A stretch of 52,394 nucleotides of DNA from NCBI GenBank assembly GCA_002361155.1, contig DERZ01000032.1:3226-55619 (forward strand). Reading direction: 5' to 3'. This document shows positions 44,264-52,394 of this stretch, in pieces (positions within the stretch are counted from its first letter, which is position 1; each line of letters starts with the position of its first letter). A program made the position numbers and the translations under genes. The notes beneath the pieces were generated by a model. That model was not told where the DNA came from and made no database searches. It saw only the letters and a program-made list of their open reading frames with translations. This DNA comes from Porphyromonadaceae bacterium UBA3327 (GTDB taxonomy: Bacteria > Bacteroidota > Bacteroidia > Bacteroidales > Muribaculaceae).

Positions 44264-45544
44264 ATGTGGAAGAGATTCAAACATTCCCTCAAAGGGATCT
44301 ACATAGTGTACTGCCGCGAGTTAAAGCTCATAATCAGCGACATGGGACTCCTGCTGTTCCTCTGCTTCCTGCCGGTGGTCTATCCGCTGGTCTATTCGCT
44401 CATCTATAATCCGGAACTGGTGAAGGATGTGCCGATGGTGGTGGTCGACAACGACCGCACGCCGCTCTCGCGGGAACTCGCGCGCAAGATCGATGCCTGC
44501 GACCAGGCATGGGTGCGCGGCTATGCCTCCGACCTGAGCGAGGCGCGCCGCGCGATGGCCGGACGCGACTGCTACGCCATCCTCGAGATTCCCGAGGGTT
44601 TCGAAAGGAGCGTCGGCAATAACTCCACCGCGCAGGCCGTTATGTATTGCGACATGGGACTCCTGCTCCGGTACCGGGGCTTCGTGGTGGCCGCCACCAA
44701 CGTGATGATGGACATGGGAGCCGAGATCCTGACGCAGAAAATCGACGACACCGTGCCGCTCGTCGGAACGGTGGCCGACGGCGACCTGCTCCCCATCGCC
44801 AACATCAACATGGGCAATATCCAGGGAGGATTCGACACCTTCATCATGCCCGGCATCGTGGTGCTCATCCTCCAGCAGTGCATCATCCTCGTGATCGGCA
44901 TGGCCGGGGGGGCGAAGAGGGAACGGCGCACCCTGGTGCGTTACGACGCCGACAACTACGAACCCTCCATATTCGGCACCATGTGCGCCCAGATGCTGGC
45001 CTACATCACCATCCTGATTCTTCCGGCGGTGTTCATGATCCACTATGTGCCGCTCATCTTCTCCTTCCCGATAGCGGGAAACCTGTTTGAGGAGATGGCC
45101 TTCCTCCTCCCGATGGTGATAGCCTGCTTCGGCCTCGGCTTCGCCTTCCAGGGATTGGTGACGGAGCGCGAGTCGGTGTTCGTATGCTGGGTGATAACCT
45201 CCGTGGTGTTCCTCTTCCTGTCGGGCATGATATGGCCGCGTTACGACATGGCTCCGGTGTGGAAGGCGCTGAGCGACATCTGCCCCTCGACATGGGGAGT
45301 GGAGGGATTCATCAAGATGAGCAGCAACGGGTCGAGTCTGGCTCAGGTGAGCCACGAGTACCTGATGCTCTGGATTCTCGCCGCCGCATGGTGGGCCGTA
45401 GGCTGGGTTGTGCAGCTCACGGCGGTGCGCCCGGCGATGCTCCGCCAGCAGGCACGCAACATCATCATCTTCAACCGGCTGATGCGGAGCGGCTACTTCG
45501 GCGGGAAGAAGATACAGAACGACAGAACCGACGACAGACAATGA
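44264..45544 (+). CDS. ABC-2 type permease, second of a pair
   Basis: 426 residues with the same layout as the upstream permease: an early membrane helix (MGLLLFLCFLPVVYPLVYSLIY), a periplasmic domain with VVVDNDRTPLSRELARKI, and a C-terminal helix bundle containing the FVCWVITSVVFLFLSGMIWPRYDMAPVWK segment typical of this group. The two permeases probably form a heterodimer. The gene ends in a 4-bp overlap (ATGA) with the acyltransferase gene, so those two are translationally coupled. The substrate is unknown; coupling to a lipid acyltransferase hints at an envelope or lipid role, by inference only. Confidence 0.87.
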   Translation: MWKRFKHSLKGIYIVYCRELKLIISDMGLLLFLCFLPVVYPLVYSLIYNPELVKDVPMVVVDNDRTPLSRELARKIDACDQAWVRGYASDLSEARRAMAGRDCYAILEIPEGFERSVGNNSTAQAVMYCDMGLLLRYRGFVVAATNVMMDMGAEILTQKIDDTVPLVGTVADGDLLPIANINMGNIQGGFDTFIMPGIVVLILQQCIILVIGMAGGAKRERRTLVRYDADNYEPSIFGTMCAQMLAYITILILPAVFMIHYVPLIFSFPIAGNLFEEMAFLLPMVIACFGLGFAFQGLVTERESVFVCWVITSVVFLFLSGMIWPRYDMAPVWKALSDICPSTWGVEGFIKMSSNGSSLAQVSHEYLMLWILAAAWWAVGWVVQLTAVRPAMLRQQARNIIIFNRLMRSGYFGGKKIQNDRTDDRQ

Positions 45545-46497
45545 GATTCGGAAGAAAAAATTTCACATTCGGCCAGCGCGCGGGTTACCGTGCGCTGCGC
45601 GCCGTTTTCTACCCCTTGTCGCTACTGCCGCTGCGCGCGCTCTACCTCATTTCCGACGGCCTGGCGCTGCTGGCCGGGAAAGTGCTCCGCTACCGCCGCC
45701 GTGTGGTCCGTGAAAACCTCAGGGCCTCCTTCCCCGAGATGACAGAAAAGGAGCGCCGCAAAATCGAGCATGATTTCTATAGCTTTTTAGGCGACTACAT
45801 AGTGGAGACCGTGAAAATGATATCCATGAGCGAGAGACAGATACGCCGGCGCGTCAGGATGGAGGGCCTGGAGCAGCCGTGCGATGCACTGCGGCGAGGC
45901 CGCGACGTCACGCTCCTGCTGGGACATTATTGCAACTGGGAATGGGTGTCGTCCATCCCGCTGCACATCCCCGGAAACTCCGTCGGAGCACAGATCTACC
46001 ATCCGCTCAGCAACGCCGCCTTCGACCGACTCTTCATGGACATCCGGACACGGTTCGGCTCGAAAAACATCGCCATGGACGACACACTGCGCCGTCTCGT
46101 GGAATGGAAACGCGCCGGCATACCGAGCATCACCGGCTATATCGCCGACCAGGCTCCCCATCTCGACCTCCATCTCTTCACAGACTTCTTCAACCGCGAC
46201 ACCCCCGTGCTCACCGGACCCGAGCGAATCGCGAGATTCCTCGACTCCGAAGTATATTTCATCCATATCTCCCGCCCGAAGCGGGGCTATTACACACTGC
46301 GCTTCATCCGCGTGACCGACTCCCCGAAAAATGAACCTCTGTTCGAAATCACCCGAGCGTACTTCCGTATGCTTGAAGATAACATCCGGGAGGCTCCACA
46401 GTACTGGCTATGGAGCCACCGCCGCTGGAAAGTGACCCGCGAAATGTTCAACACCTACTGGGGGCCCAAAGCTCCCGCCATGCTCTCACACCTCTAA
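45541..46497 (+). CDS. LpxL/HtrB family acyltransferase
   Basis: A 318-residue inner-membrane protein with one N-terminal hydrophobic segment and the lysophospholipid acyltransferase fold. The catalytic H-x4-E motif is HYCNWE with H129 and E134. Downstream, GYIADQAPHLDL and FFNRDTPVLTGPERIAR match lipid A late acyltransferases and relatives. It would add an acyl chain to lipid A or a related aminolipid. The frame stays open upstream to 45184, but the ATG at 45541 overlaps the permease stop and gives the normal N-terminus. Bacteroidota usually have more than one member, so the exact acceptor is uncertain. Confidence 0.88.
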   Translation: MRFGRKNFTFGQRAGYRALRAVFYPLSLLPLRALYLISDGLALLAGKVLRYRRRVVRENLRASFPEMTEKERRKIEHDFYSFLGDYIVETVKMISMSERQIRRRVRMEGLEQPCDALRRGRDVTLLLGHYCNWEWVSSIPLHIPGNSVGAQIYHPLSNAAFDRLFMDIRTRFGSKNIAMDDTLRRLVEWKRAGIPSITGYIADQAPHLDLHLFTDFFNRDTPVLTGPERIARFLDSEVYFIHISRPKRGYYTLRFIRVTDSPKNEPLFEITRAYFRMLEDNIREAPQYWLWSHRRWKVTREMFNTYWGPKAPAMLSHL

Positions 46498-46695
46498 CCC
46501 TGCGGCCCATATCGAATATTTATCCGCCCAAAATTCAAAGTCCTGCCACTCCCCTCTCTCTTCAGATGTTTTATAGCACATTTTGTTAGATTTTGCGCTT
46601 TTTTGTCCGATTTCGCATTCTTTATTCCGACATTTTTATTTATTTTGTGAGCGATTTCTCTTTCCCCGAATTACTAATTTAACCAATATTCCGCT

Positions 46696-49600
46696 ATGAA
46701 GAAATTCTTATCTTTATTGCTTGCCTCGGCATGCATCGTGCTCATAGCAGTAGCCAAGGACTTCGTGATACAACTGAAGTCGGGCGAAGAAGCACGCATT
46801 CCCGTGGAAAACATCAAGGACATCAGGTTCGACGGGACGACGGACCATGTACAGCTGCCAGAGGACCCTTACCCTACATCGACGGACTTCACCCGCAAGG
46901 TCCTTCTCACACAACACACCGGCACAAACTGCGGCTATTGCCCGAAGATGGTGATGGCCCTGCGCACAGTCGCGGCTGATGACAACTACAAGGATGCGTT
47001 CACCCTCGCCGCCTTACATTCCTACGATAACGACCCGATGGGCACCGACCTGATCCGCGAGGTGTCGAAACCCTACACGGGAGCAGGATATCCATTCACC
47101 AACATCAACTGGAAGAACGACGGCGTAGGCGCTCTCCGCAACTACAACCTGATGGCGGACAAGCTGAAACAGCTGATCGACGGCGAGATGACGGCCACGG
47201 TTCCCTCCGGCATCGCCTCCCTGGCGACAATCAACGAAAACACCATCGACCTCACCATCGCGATGAAAGCCGGCGAGAACGGCCGCTACCGCGTGGGAGC
47301 CATGCTGATCGAGGACGGCATCAAGGCCGATCAGGAAAACTATGAAAGCGAAACCCTCGGCAACGTGGACTTCTCCACCCACGACAATGTGGTCCGCACG
47401 CTCGTGGGCCGCGACACCGACGGCGGCTTCACAGGCGTCAACCTCGGCGCCGTGCAGAAAGGCTCCGTAGCGTTCACAACTCAGACCATCTCGATCAAGA
47501 ACGCATGGAAGATGGCCAACAGCCGTCTGCTGATATACGTGGCCGAGAAAGTGGGAGACAGATATGTATGCGTCAACTCAGCATACGCGCCCGTGGACGG
47601 CGAGCTTCCCTTCAGATATGACTCCGGCAAGCCGGGCACCGACGCTTTCGTACAGCTCGAGAACAATTATGTTGAGGCCGAGCCCAAAGGCGCCTGGTAT
47701 TCCGTGGCATACACCATGGCCGACGGTGCCGACGGTGCACCCGAGGTATCCACCGAATGCGACTGGATCGAGGAGCTCTCCCTGAGAAACGGCGAGATCC
47801 ATTTCCACACCGCAGCCAACGAGACCGCAGGCACACGCAGCGGCCGCATCATCGTGGCATACGGCGACGCCCGCCCGATCGCAGTGACTGTCCGGCAGAA
47901 ATCGATATACGACGACGAGGACGCGCTCTTCAGGATCTCCGTCGACATCCTCACCCCCTACAAGGCCATGGTACGGATCGAGCCGAACGGATACACCGGC
48001 AACTATCTCTTCTTCGTGGCCAAGTGCGAGACTGTCGACAAATATCTCAACGCCGGCAACCTCGAGGGCTGGATCGAGGGAGACCTCGACTATCTTCAGG
48101 GTCTCGCCGAATACTACGAGACCACACTCGAGGATTTCCTTCCCCAATATCCCCAGGCATACGCCATGAACGGCGCCAACACCACCATGACGTACTCCAA
48201 ACTCACCAACGACACCGATTATTACATCTACTGCTACGGACTCTCCCTGCAGGGCGAGGTGACCACCGAGTTCTTCAAGAAGAAATTCACCACCACACCG
48301 GTCAACAAGGTGGACCTCTCGCTGACGCTCGAGGCATCGGACGTCACACAGACCTCAGCCGACCTCAAGGTAATTCCCTCGGACAACGAGATCTCCTATT
48401 TCTGGACATACGTATCGGAAATGGACTGGACCAAGTACGACCTCAACTTCATCATGGACAACATGGTGCAGAACGTGCTTGACGCCGTCGCACTCGGCAC
48501 CGACATCAACACCATCATCCACCGCGGACCCTCCGGCGAAAAGGTGACCGGCCTGTGGAAAGGCACACGCTATCATCTTGTGGGCTGGGGAATGGACGAG
48601 ATGGGCACCCCGACCACCAGCCCGATGGAATTCGGAACATTCACCACCATCCCCGAGGATGTAACCTCCGACTGCACGTTCGCCGTCGATTTCCCGGTGA
48701 TCAAGGACAACGACATGCAGATCCACATCAAGCCCTCCGACAACAGCGAGCGCTACTACGCCGCGTTCGTCGAGGAATCGAAATGCGAGGGCTACGACAA
48801 GTACCAGATGGCACAGCGGCTCATCAACATGGAGGACAGCCGTCTGCAGCAGGGCTTCTACGGCGAGGGCATTACCTGGGCCAATGCTCCCTGGATGCTT
48901 TCCGGCGAGGTGACCAAGTGGGGCAGAGACGATCTTTTCTGGACATTCTCGCCCAACCGCAAATACAACGTCTACGTGTTCGGAATCGACGCCAACGGCA
49001 AGCGCACCACCGACGTGTACTACGAGCAGCGCTCCACTCTCCCCGCTCCCGAGAGCGACATGACAGTGGAAATGGTTCCGCAGGAAACCACCTACAACAA
49101 GTTCACCGTGACCTTCAAGCCTTCCAGGGACGACGAGTACTATATCCCGCTGCTCGTTTCCAAGGAGGAGATGCAGTACGTCACCAATCCCGACGGTACT
49201 CTTGACGAACAGACCATCTGCGAGGAGATCGAACATTACTACGACAACACTCCCAACTACTACACCCTGAAGGGAGAGATCACCCGCTCCTTCAACGTTG
49301 TTTCCGAAACCGAATACACTCTGCTCGTCTGCGGATGGTCAGGCGGCAACACCACCCACTTCTTCACCCTTGACTTCACCACTCCGGCCATTCCGTTCGG
49401 AGAGTCCAAGGCCGACGTCAAGACCAGCTGGGAACTCTTCGACGGCTCCGAACTGGCGGAACTCGACTGGGACCGCTGGAAGGATTACACCGACATGGTG
49501 GTGTTCCGCGCGAAATTCGAGCCCAACGCCGAAGCCGCATACTACACCGGCGGACTCTGGATGCCCGAAGGCACTTACGATGACCTCGGCGGCGACGACT

Positions 49601-49971
49601 ATCTGCTCCATCTCATCCAGCTCGACGGCCTCAACATCACCAACAGTCCCGAAGGTCTGTACCGCACCCTCACATACGGCGTGACATACTCCTTCTCCTA
49701 CATAGCCAAGGACAAGGACGGCAAGCTCGGACCCTGGCACTACGAGGAGTTCACTCCCAGAAAGGGAGAGAACATCACCCCGGCCTACGACTTCTGGACC
49801 AAGCCCTCGAATGCTCCCTGCTATGTGGGAGCGGTATCGCCCGACGGAAAGGTGAAGCTGATAAGCGCCCCCTCCTTCGCAAAGAAGAGCGCGGCGACCG
49901 ACACCGGCCGTCTCGCCCCCTCGGGGGAAACCGGGAAAACGACAGCCGACGATTCCCTCGGCCGCAACTAA
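46696..49971 (+). CDS. Large secreted Omp28/BACON-type multidomain protein
   Basis: 1091 residues with a signal peptide (about 1-20). The mature N-terminus (22-46) carries the short segment FVIQLKSGEEARIPVENIKD shared with the next two genes. Residues about 65-310 form a thioredoxin-like Omp28-related domain with CGYC at 79-82. A BACON-like module follows (about 330-405, ending AVTVRQKS). Then come four or more Fn3-like repeats (about 410-1050) with recurrent TDYYIYCYG/TEYTLLVCG patterns, and a Ser/Thr-rich tail. It is probably surface or periplasmic, perhaps with thiol-disulfide or binding functions. It starts a three-gene group of secreted proteins and has an AT-rich upstream region. Confidence 0.8.
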   Translation: MKKFLSLLLASACIVLIAVAKDFVIQLKSGEEARIPVENIKDIRFDGTTDHVQLPEDPYPTSTDFTRKVLLTQHTGTNCGYCPKMVMALRTVAADDNYKDAFTLAALHSYDNDPMGTDLIREVSKPYTGAGYPFTNINWKNDGVGALRNYNLMADKLKQLIDGEMTATVPSGIASLATINENTIDLTIAMKAGENGRYRVGAMLIEDGIKADQENYESETLGNVDFSTHDNVVRTLVGRDTDGGFTGVNLGAVQKGSVAFTTQTISIKNAWKMANSRLLIYVAEKVGDRYVCVNSAYAPVDGELPFRYDSGKPGTDAFVQLENNYVEAEPKGAWYSVAYTMADGADGAPEVSTECDWIEELSLRNGEIHFHTAANETAGTRSGRIIVAYGDARPIAVTVRQKSIYDDEDALFRISVDILTPYKAMVRIEPNGYTGNYLFFVAKCETVDKYLNAGNLEGWIEGDLDYLQGLAEYYETTLEDFLPQYPQAYAMNGANTTMTYSKLTNDTDYYIYCYGLSLQGEVTTEFFKKKFTTTPVNKVDLSLTLEASDVTQTSADLKVIPSDNEISYFWTYVSEMDWTKYDLNFIMDNMVQNVLDAVALGTDINTIIHRGPSGEKVTGLWKGTRYHLVGWGMDEMGTPTTSPMEFGTFTTIPEDVTSDCTFAVDFPVIKDNDMQIHIKPSDNSERYYAAFVEESKCEGYDKYQMAQRLINMEDSRLQQGFYGEGITWANAPWMLSGEVTKWGRDDLFWTFSPNRKYNVYVFGIDANGKRTTDVYYEQRSTLPAPESDMTVEMVPQETTYNKFTVTFKPSRDDEYYIPLLVSKEEMQYVTNPDGTLDEQTICEEIEHYYDNTPNYYTLKGEITRSFNVVSETEYTLLVCGWSGGNTTHFFTLDFTTPAIPFGESKADVKTSWELFDGSELAELDWDRWKDYTDMVVFRAKFEPNAEAAYYTGGLWMPEGTYDDLGGDDYLLHLIQLDGLNITNSPEGLYRTLTYGVTYSFSYIAKDKDGKLGPWHYEEFTPRKGENITPAYDFWTKPSNAPCYVGAVSPDGKVKLISAPSFAKKSAATDTGRLAPSGETGKTTADDSLGRN

Positions 49972-50005
49972 CCCATCATCCATCACAATCAAAAGAATAG
50001 AAAAG

Positions 50006-50467
50006 ATGAAAAAGACCATAGTGTTGATGGCGGCGGCCCTGCTCGCGGCAGGCGCCTCGGCCGACACAAAAAAGATGCTTGAGGTGAAGGAATACAACGG
50101 CACCTCCCATAAATACGACATCACGGAAGTGATCAACATCACCTTCGACGGCGACAGGATGGTGGTGAACCATGCCACCGACGGACTCCGCGAACATGAC
50201 ATCGAGGCAATCGAGGTGATGCGCTTCGCCACCGTCTCAGGACTCTATGAGTTCGAGCTGGACGAGGGGCTCGAGGTAACCGTCAGCGACGGCATTCTCC
50301 GGGCCACATATCCGGAGAATACCCTGACACTCCGCATCTTCGACCTCAACGGCCGCGCCGTTACAACCGTTTCGGCCGAAGCCGAGCTTTCCTATAACCT
50401 CACCGACCTCGCTCAGGGCACCTACATACTGATGGTGAACGAGAAGGCCATCAAATTCATCCGTTAA
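50006..50467 (+). CDS. Small secreted protein with C-terminal sorting-like domain
   Basis: 153 residues: signal peptide (1-19), then the shared segment (about 24-49, ending TEVINITFDG), a short linker, and a C-terminal beta domain (about 80-153) with TLRIFDLNGRAVTTVS and LAQGTYILMVNEKAIKFIR. That last domain has the form of type IX secretion C-terminal sorting domains (a turn after DLNGR, final K-x-I/V-x). A protein that is almost only a sorting-like domain is unusual; it may be a structural or assembly partner of its two neighbours. It lies 34 bp after one gene and 12 bp before the next. Confidence 0.72.
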   Translation: MKKTIVLMAAALLAAGASADTKKMLEVKEYNGTSHKYDITEVINITFDGDRMVVNHATDGLREHDIEAIEVMRFATVSGLYEFELDEGLEVTVSDGILRATYPENTLTLRIFDLNGRAVTTVSAEAELSYNLTDLAQGTYILMVNEKAIKFIR

Positions 50468-50479
50468 CGACATCCCATC

Positions 50480-52255
50480 ATGAAAAAAACAGCAATGTTA
50501 GCTCTGGCGCTGATGCCGCTCGGCGCCGCCGCCCAGTCGCTCACAGTGACCCTGCAGTCGGGAGAAACTGTCAGGTATCCCATCGAAGAAGTGGTCGGCC
50601 TCTCGTTCGACGAGTCGCAGCTCCCCCCGGAGCCTCCGCAAAACTATGTGGCCCTCACCGAGTTTACCGACCCCATGGTTCTGGCCGAGGTATCGAAGGG
50701 CGATACCGACAAGGACGGACGCCTCTCGGAGGCTGAAATCGAGGCGCTCAGCGTGCTCGATCTCTCCAACAAGCAGGTGAAATCGCTCGCCGGAATCAAG
50801 CATCTCACCGCCCTAAAAAAGCTGCTGATGCAGGGATGCTCCGGACTTGAAGAGATCGACCTCTCCAACTGCTGCCCCGACCTGGAGGAGCTTCAGACAG
50901 GATTCTTCAGCAGCCTGAAGACTCTCCGACTCGGCGAAAAGAAGGCCCTGCGTCAGCTCTATACGATGCATAACGGTCTGGAAACCCTGGAATTCACCGC
51001 CCTCCCCGCCCTCGAGGAAATGACCATCGCCGGAAACAACCTTGTCACCTTCACTCTCAGGGACTGCAAGAACCTGCGCCGGTTCACGGCCGGAGGCGAC
51101 AAGCTGAAGTCATTCGACCTCTCGGGCTGCGACAACCTCAGTGTTCTCTCCATCTCGGGTTCCACAGACTTCGAGGTGCCCGACTTCTCGGCATTCCCGG
51201 CCCTCAGGGAACTCACCATGTCAGGAACAGCCATCAGGGAGTTCACCACCGAGACCAACCGCCAGCTCGTGTCGCTCGACCTTGGCTCCAGCCCGTCGCT
51301 CCGCAAAGTGGACGTCAGCAAGAGCGTGAAGCTCAACTCACTTTCACTCAACTTCTGCTACGACCTCTACAAGGTGACCATGTACGAGGGCCAGGTTATC
51401 AACAGTCTCAACGGAGTTTCCAATGAAATGATCACACGCGTGCCCCGCGAGTATCCGGAGGATGTGGCCGCCGAAATCGCCGATCCGGCATTCCGTCAGA
51501 TCATGATCGAAACCGCCGACACCGACAAGGACGGCAAAATCTCCATAGAGGAAGCCAACGCCGTGACCTCACTCAGCCTCGCGGGCAAAGGTCTCAGGAG
51601 CGCCGACATCTTCTACTTCGAGAACATCACAGACCTCGACCTCTCCGGCAACGAACTGACCGAGATCGACCTCTCCATGCAGATGGGCCTCAGGAACCTC
51701 AACCTCAGCGGCAACAAGCTTACCAGGCTCGATGTGAAGCGCCAGACCGCGCTCGAGACCCTCGATGCCTCCGGCAACGCTCTCGAAGAGGTCTCCGACA
51801 TGGCCTCGAAGAAAATCGTCTCCATCGACCTGTCCGACAACAGGCTCACCAGAGCGAGATTCTACTTCCTCGACAATCTTGTGAAGCTCGACCTCTCGAA
51901 CAACGAGATCGCGACGGCCGAAATCCGCGAGAACAGCAAGCTTGCCGACATGGACGTGTCGCACAACAGTATTTCCGAGATCACGATGTGGTCGCTCAAG
52001 GGACTGGTGAACGTCAAGTTCAACGACAACCCGTTCATCCAGCTCGACGAGGCCGGCAAATGGACGTTGCTCGAGACAATCGACTGCTCCAACACATCCA
52101 TCTCCAGACTCGACCTGAGCGGCAACACGGCGCTCCGCAAGTGCGTAGCCACCGGATGCCCCTCGCTGGCCACCATCCATATCCCCGCCGACAGCACGGC
52201 CGAGGTGATCAAGGATGACGCCACAGCGCTTGTCAAAGGCGCGCCCGCCGAGTGA
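50480..52255 (+). CDS. Secreted leucine-rich-repeat protein with two calcium-loop motifs
   Basis: 591 residues: signal peptide (1-19), the shared N-terminal segment (21-44), then two similar halves. Each half opens with a DxDxDG calcium-binding loop, DTDKDGRLSEAE at 75-86 and DTDKDGKISIEE at 347-358. A run of leucine-rich repeats follows (LKKLLMQGCSGLEEIDLSNC...; ITDLDLSGNELTEIDLSMQ...). The loops resemble EF-hand or dockerin type I half-motifs. It is probably a surface ligand-binding protein. The duplication appears ancient, since the halves differ well beyond the loops. It ends the operon, before a strong terminator. Confidence 0.85.
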   Translation: MKKTAMLALALMPLGAAAQSLTVTLQSGETVRYPIEEVVGLSFDESQLPPEPPQNYVALTEFTDPMVLAEVSKGDTDKDGRLSEAEIEALSVLDLSNKQVKSLAGIKHLTALKKLLMQGCSGLEEIDLSNCCPDLEELQTGFFSSLKTLRLGEKKALRQLYTMHNGLETLEFTALPALEEMTIAGNNLVTFTLRDCKNLRRFTAGGDKLKSFDLSGCDNLSVLSISGSTDFEVPDFSAFPALRELTMSGTAIREFTTETNRQLVSLDLGSSPSLRKVDVSKSVKLNSLSLNFCYDLYKVTMYEGQVINSLNGVSNEMITRVPREYPEDVAAEIADPAFRQIMIETADTDKDGKISIEEANAVTSLSLAGKGLRSADIFYFENITDLDLSGNELTEIDLSMQMGLRNLNLSGNKLTRLDVKRQTALETLDASGNALEEVSDMASKKIVSIDLSDNRLTRARFYFLDNLVKLDLSNNEIATAEIRENSKLADMDVSHNSISEITMWSLKGLVNVKFNDNPFIQLDEAGKWTLLETIDCSNTSISRLDLSGNTALRKCVATGCPSLATIHIPADSTAEVIKDDATALVKGAPAE

Positions 52256-52277
52256 AACCACGCATAACCCCTCATAC

Positions 52278-52312
52278 AAGCCCCGGCCCCTCTGAAGGCC
52301 GGGGCTTCTTTT
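52278..52312 (+). terminator. Intrinsic terminator of the secreted-protein group
   Basis: AAGCCCCGGCC at 52278-52288 pairs perfectly with GGCCGGGGCTT at 52297-52307 around CCTCTGAA, followed by TTCTTTT. It lies 22 bp after the leucine-rich-repeat gene and is a textbook GC-rich stem with a T-tract. Confidence 0.9.
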
Positions 52313-52336
52313 CCCTGTCTGCGCAATGACGGCCTA

Positions 52337-52368
52337 TTTGTATAATCGGGGAAGTTTGATTAAATTTG
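52337..52368 (+). promoter_or_regulatory. Promoter for a gene beyond the right edge
   Basis: TTTG at 52337-52340, 20 bp, TAAATTTG at 52361-52368, both exact. The start site would be near 52375, so the transcript begins within the last bases of the window. Confidence 0.75.
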
Positions 52369-52394
52369 CGTCACCTTAGATTTGCAGCGGCAAA

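Overview
The window looks like a chromosomal segment from a GC-rich gut Bacteroidales, most plausibly Muribaculaceae-like. The clues are promoters of the Bacteroidota type (TTTG, about 20 bp, TAnnTTTG), weak or absent Shine-Dalgarno sequences, and typical families: Omp28/BACON proteins, a GT117 (DUF2723) transferase, DUF2027 and DUF695 proteins, and TonB-receptor-like barrels. No tRNA, rRNA, CRISPR array or insertion sequence was seen. Family names come from recognising motifs by eye; no search was run.

Layout. 1-8.1 kb is housekeeping: a 5'-truncated LysM lytic transglycosylase, NhaD antiporter, aspartase, a sufB with no sufC/D/S beside it, PhoH ATPase, and DUF2027 and DUF695 genes. 8.2-10.7 kb is a secreted GH13 glycosidase. 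10.9-11.2 kb is a small lipoprotein gene with a near-perfect promoter and its own terminator. 11.3-18.4 kb is export locus 1: a TPR/membrane/HTH regulator, a promoter with a 19-bp repeat overlapping its -33 element, a small Sec-secreted peptide, a TonB-receptor-like barrel and a peptidase-containing (C39) ABC exporter. 18.5-25.9 kb holds a membrane coiled-coil protein, a divergent alanine-dehydrogenase-like protein and an envelope glycan group (GT4 transferase, GDP-fucose synthase, GT117 transferase). 25.9-32.1 kb, minus strand and partly AT-rich, is export locus 2, a RiPP locus: Cys-rich double-glycine precursor, 24-bp hairpin, radical SAM/SPASM maturase, barrel, C39 ABC exporter. 32.5-38.1 kb is a phage-like cassette with a capsid-like protein and a large terminase but no portal, protease, tail or integrase. 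38.2-40.1 kb is ridA and a MATE transporter on the minus strand. 40.3-46.5 kb is a TolC-HlyD-permease-permease-acyltransferase operon. 46.7-52.3 kb is three secreted proteins sharing one N-terminal segment, ended by a clear terminator and followed by a promoter for a gene outside the window.

How it fits together. The main point of interest is the pair of paralogous export modules. In each, a TonB-receptor-like barrel gene sits 6-7 bp upstream of a C39 ABC exporter with an intact Cys-His-Asp triad, with no HlyD adaptor or TolC channel. One copy lies in a radical-SAM peptide locus and the other behind a candidate membrane-spanning regulator and a small secreted peptide. This suggests a barrel-coupled route for exporting, or exporting and re-sensing, small peptides in Bacteroidota.
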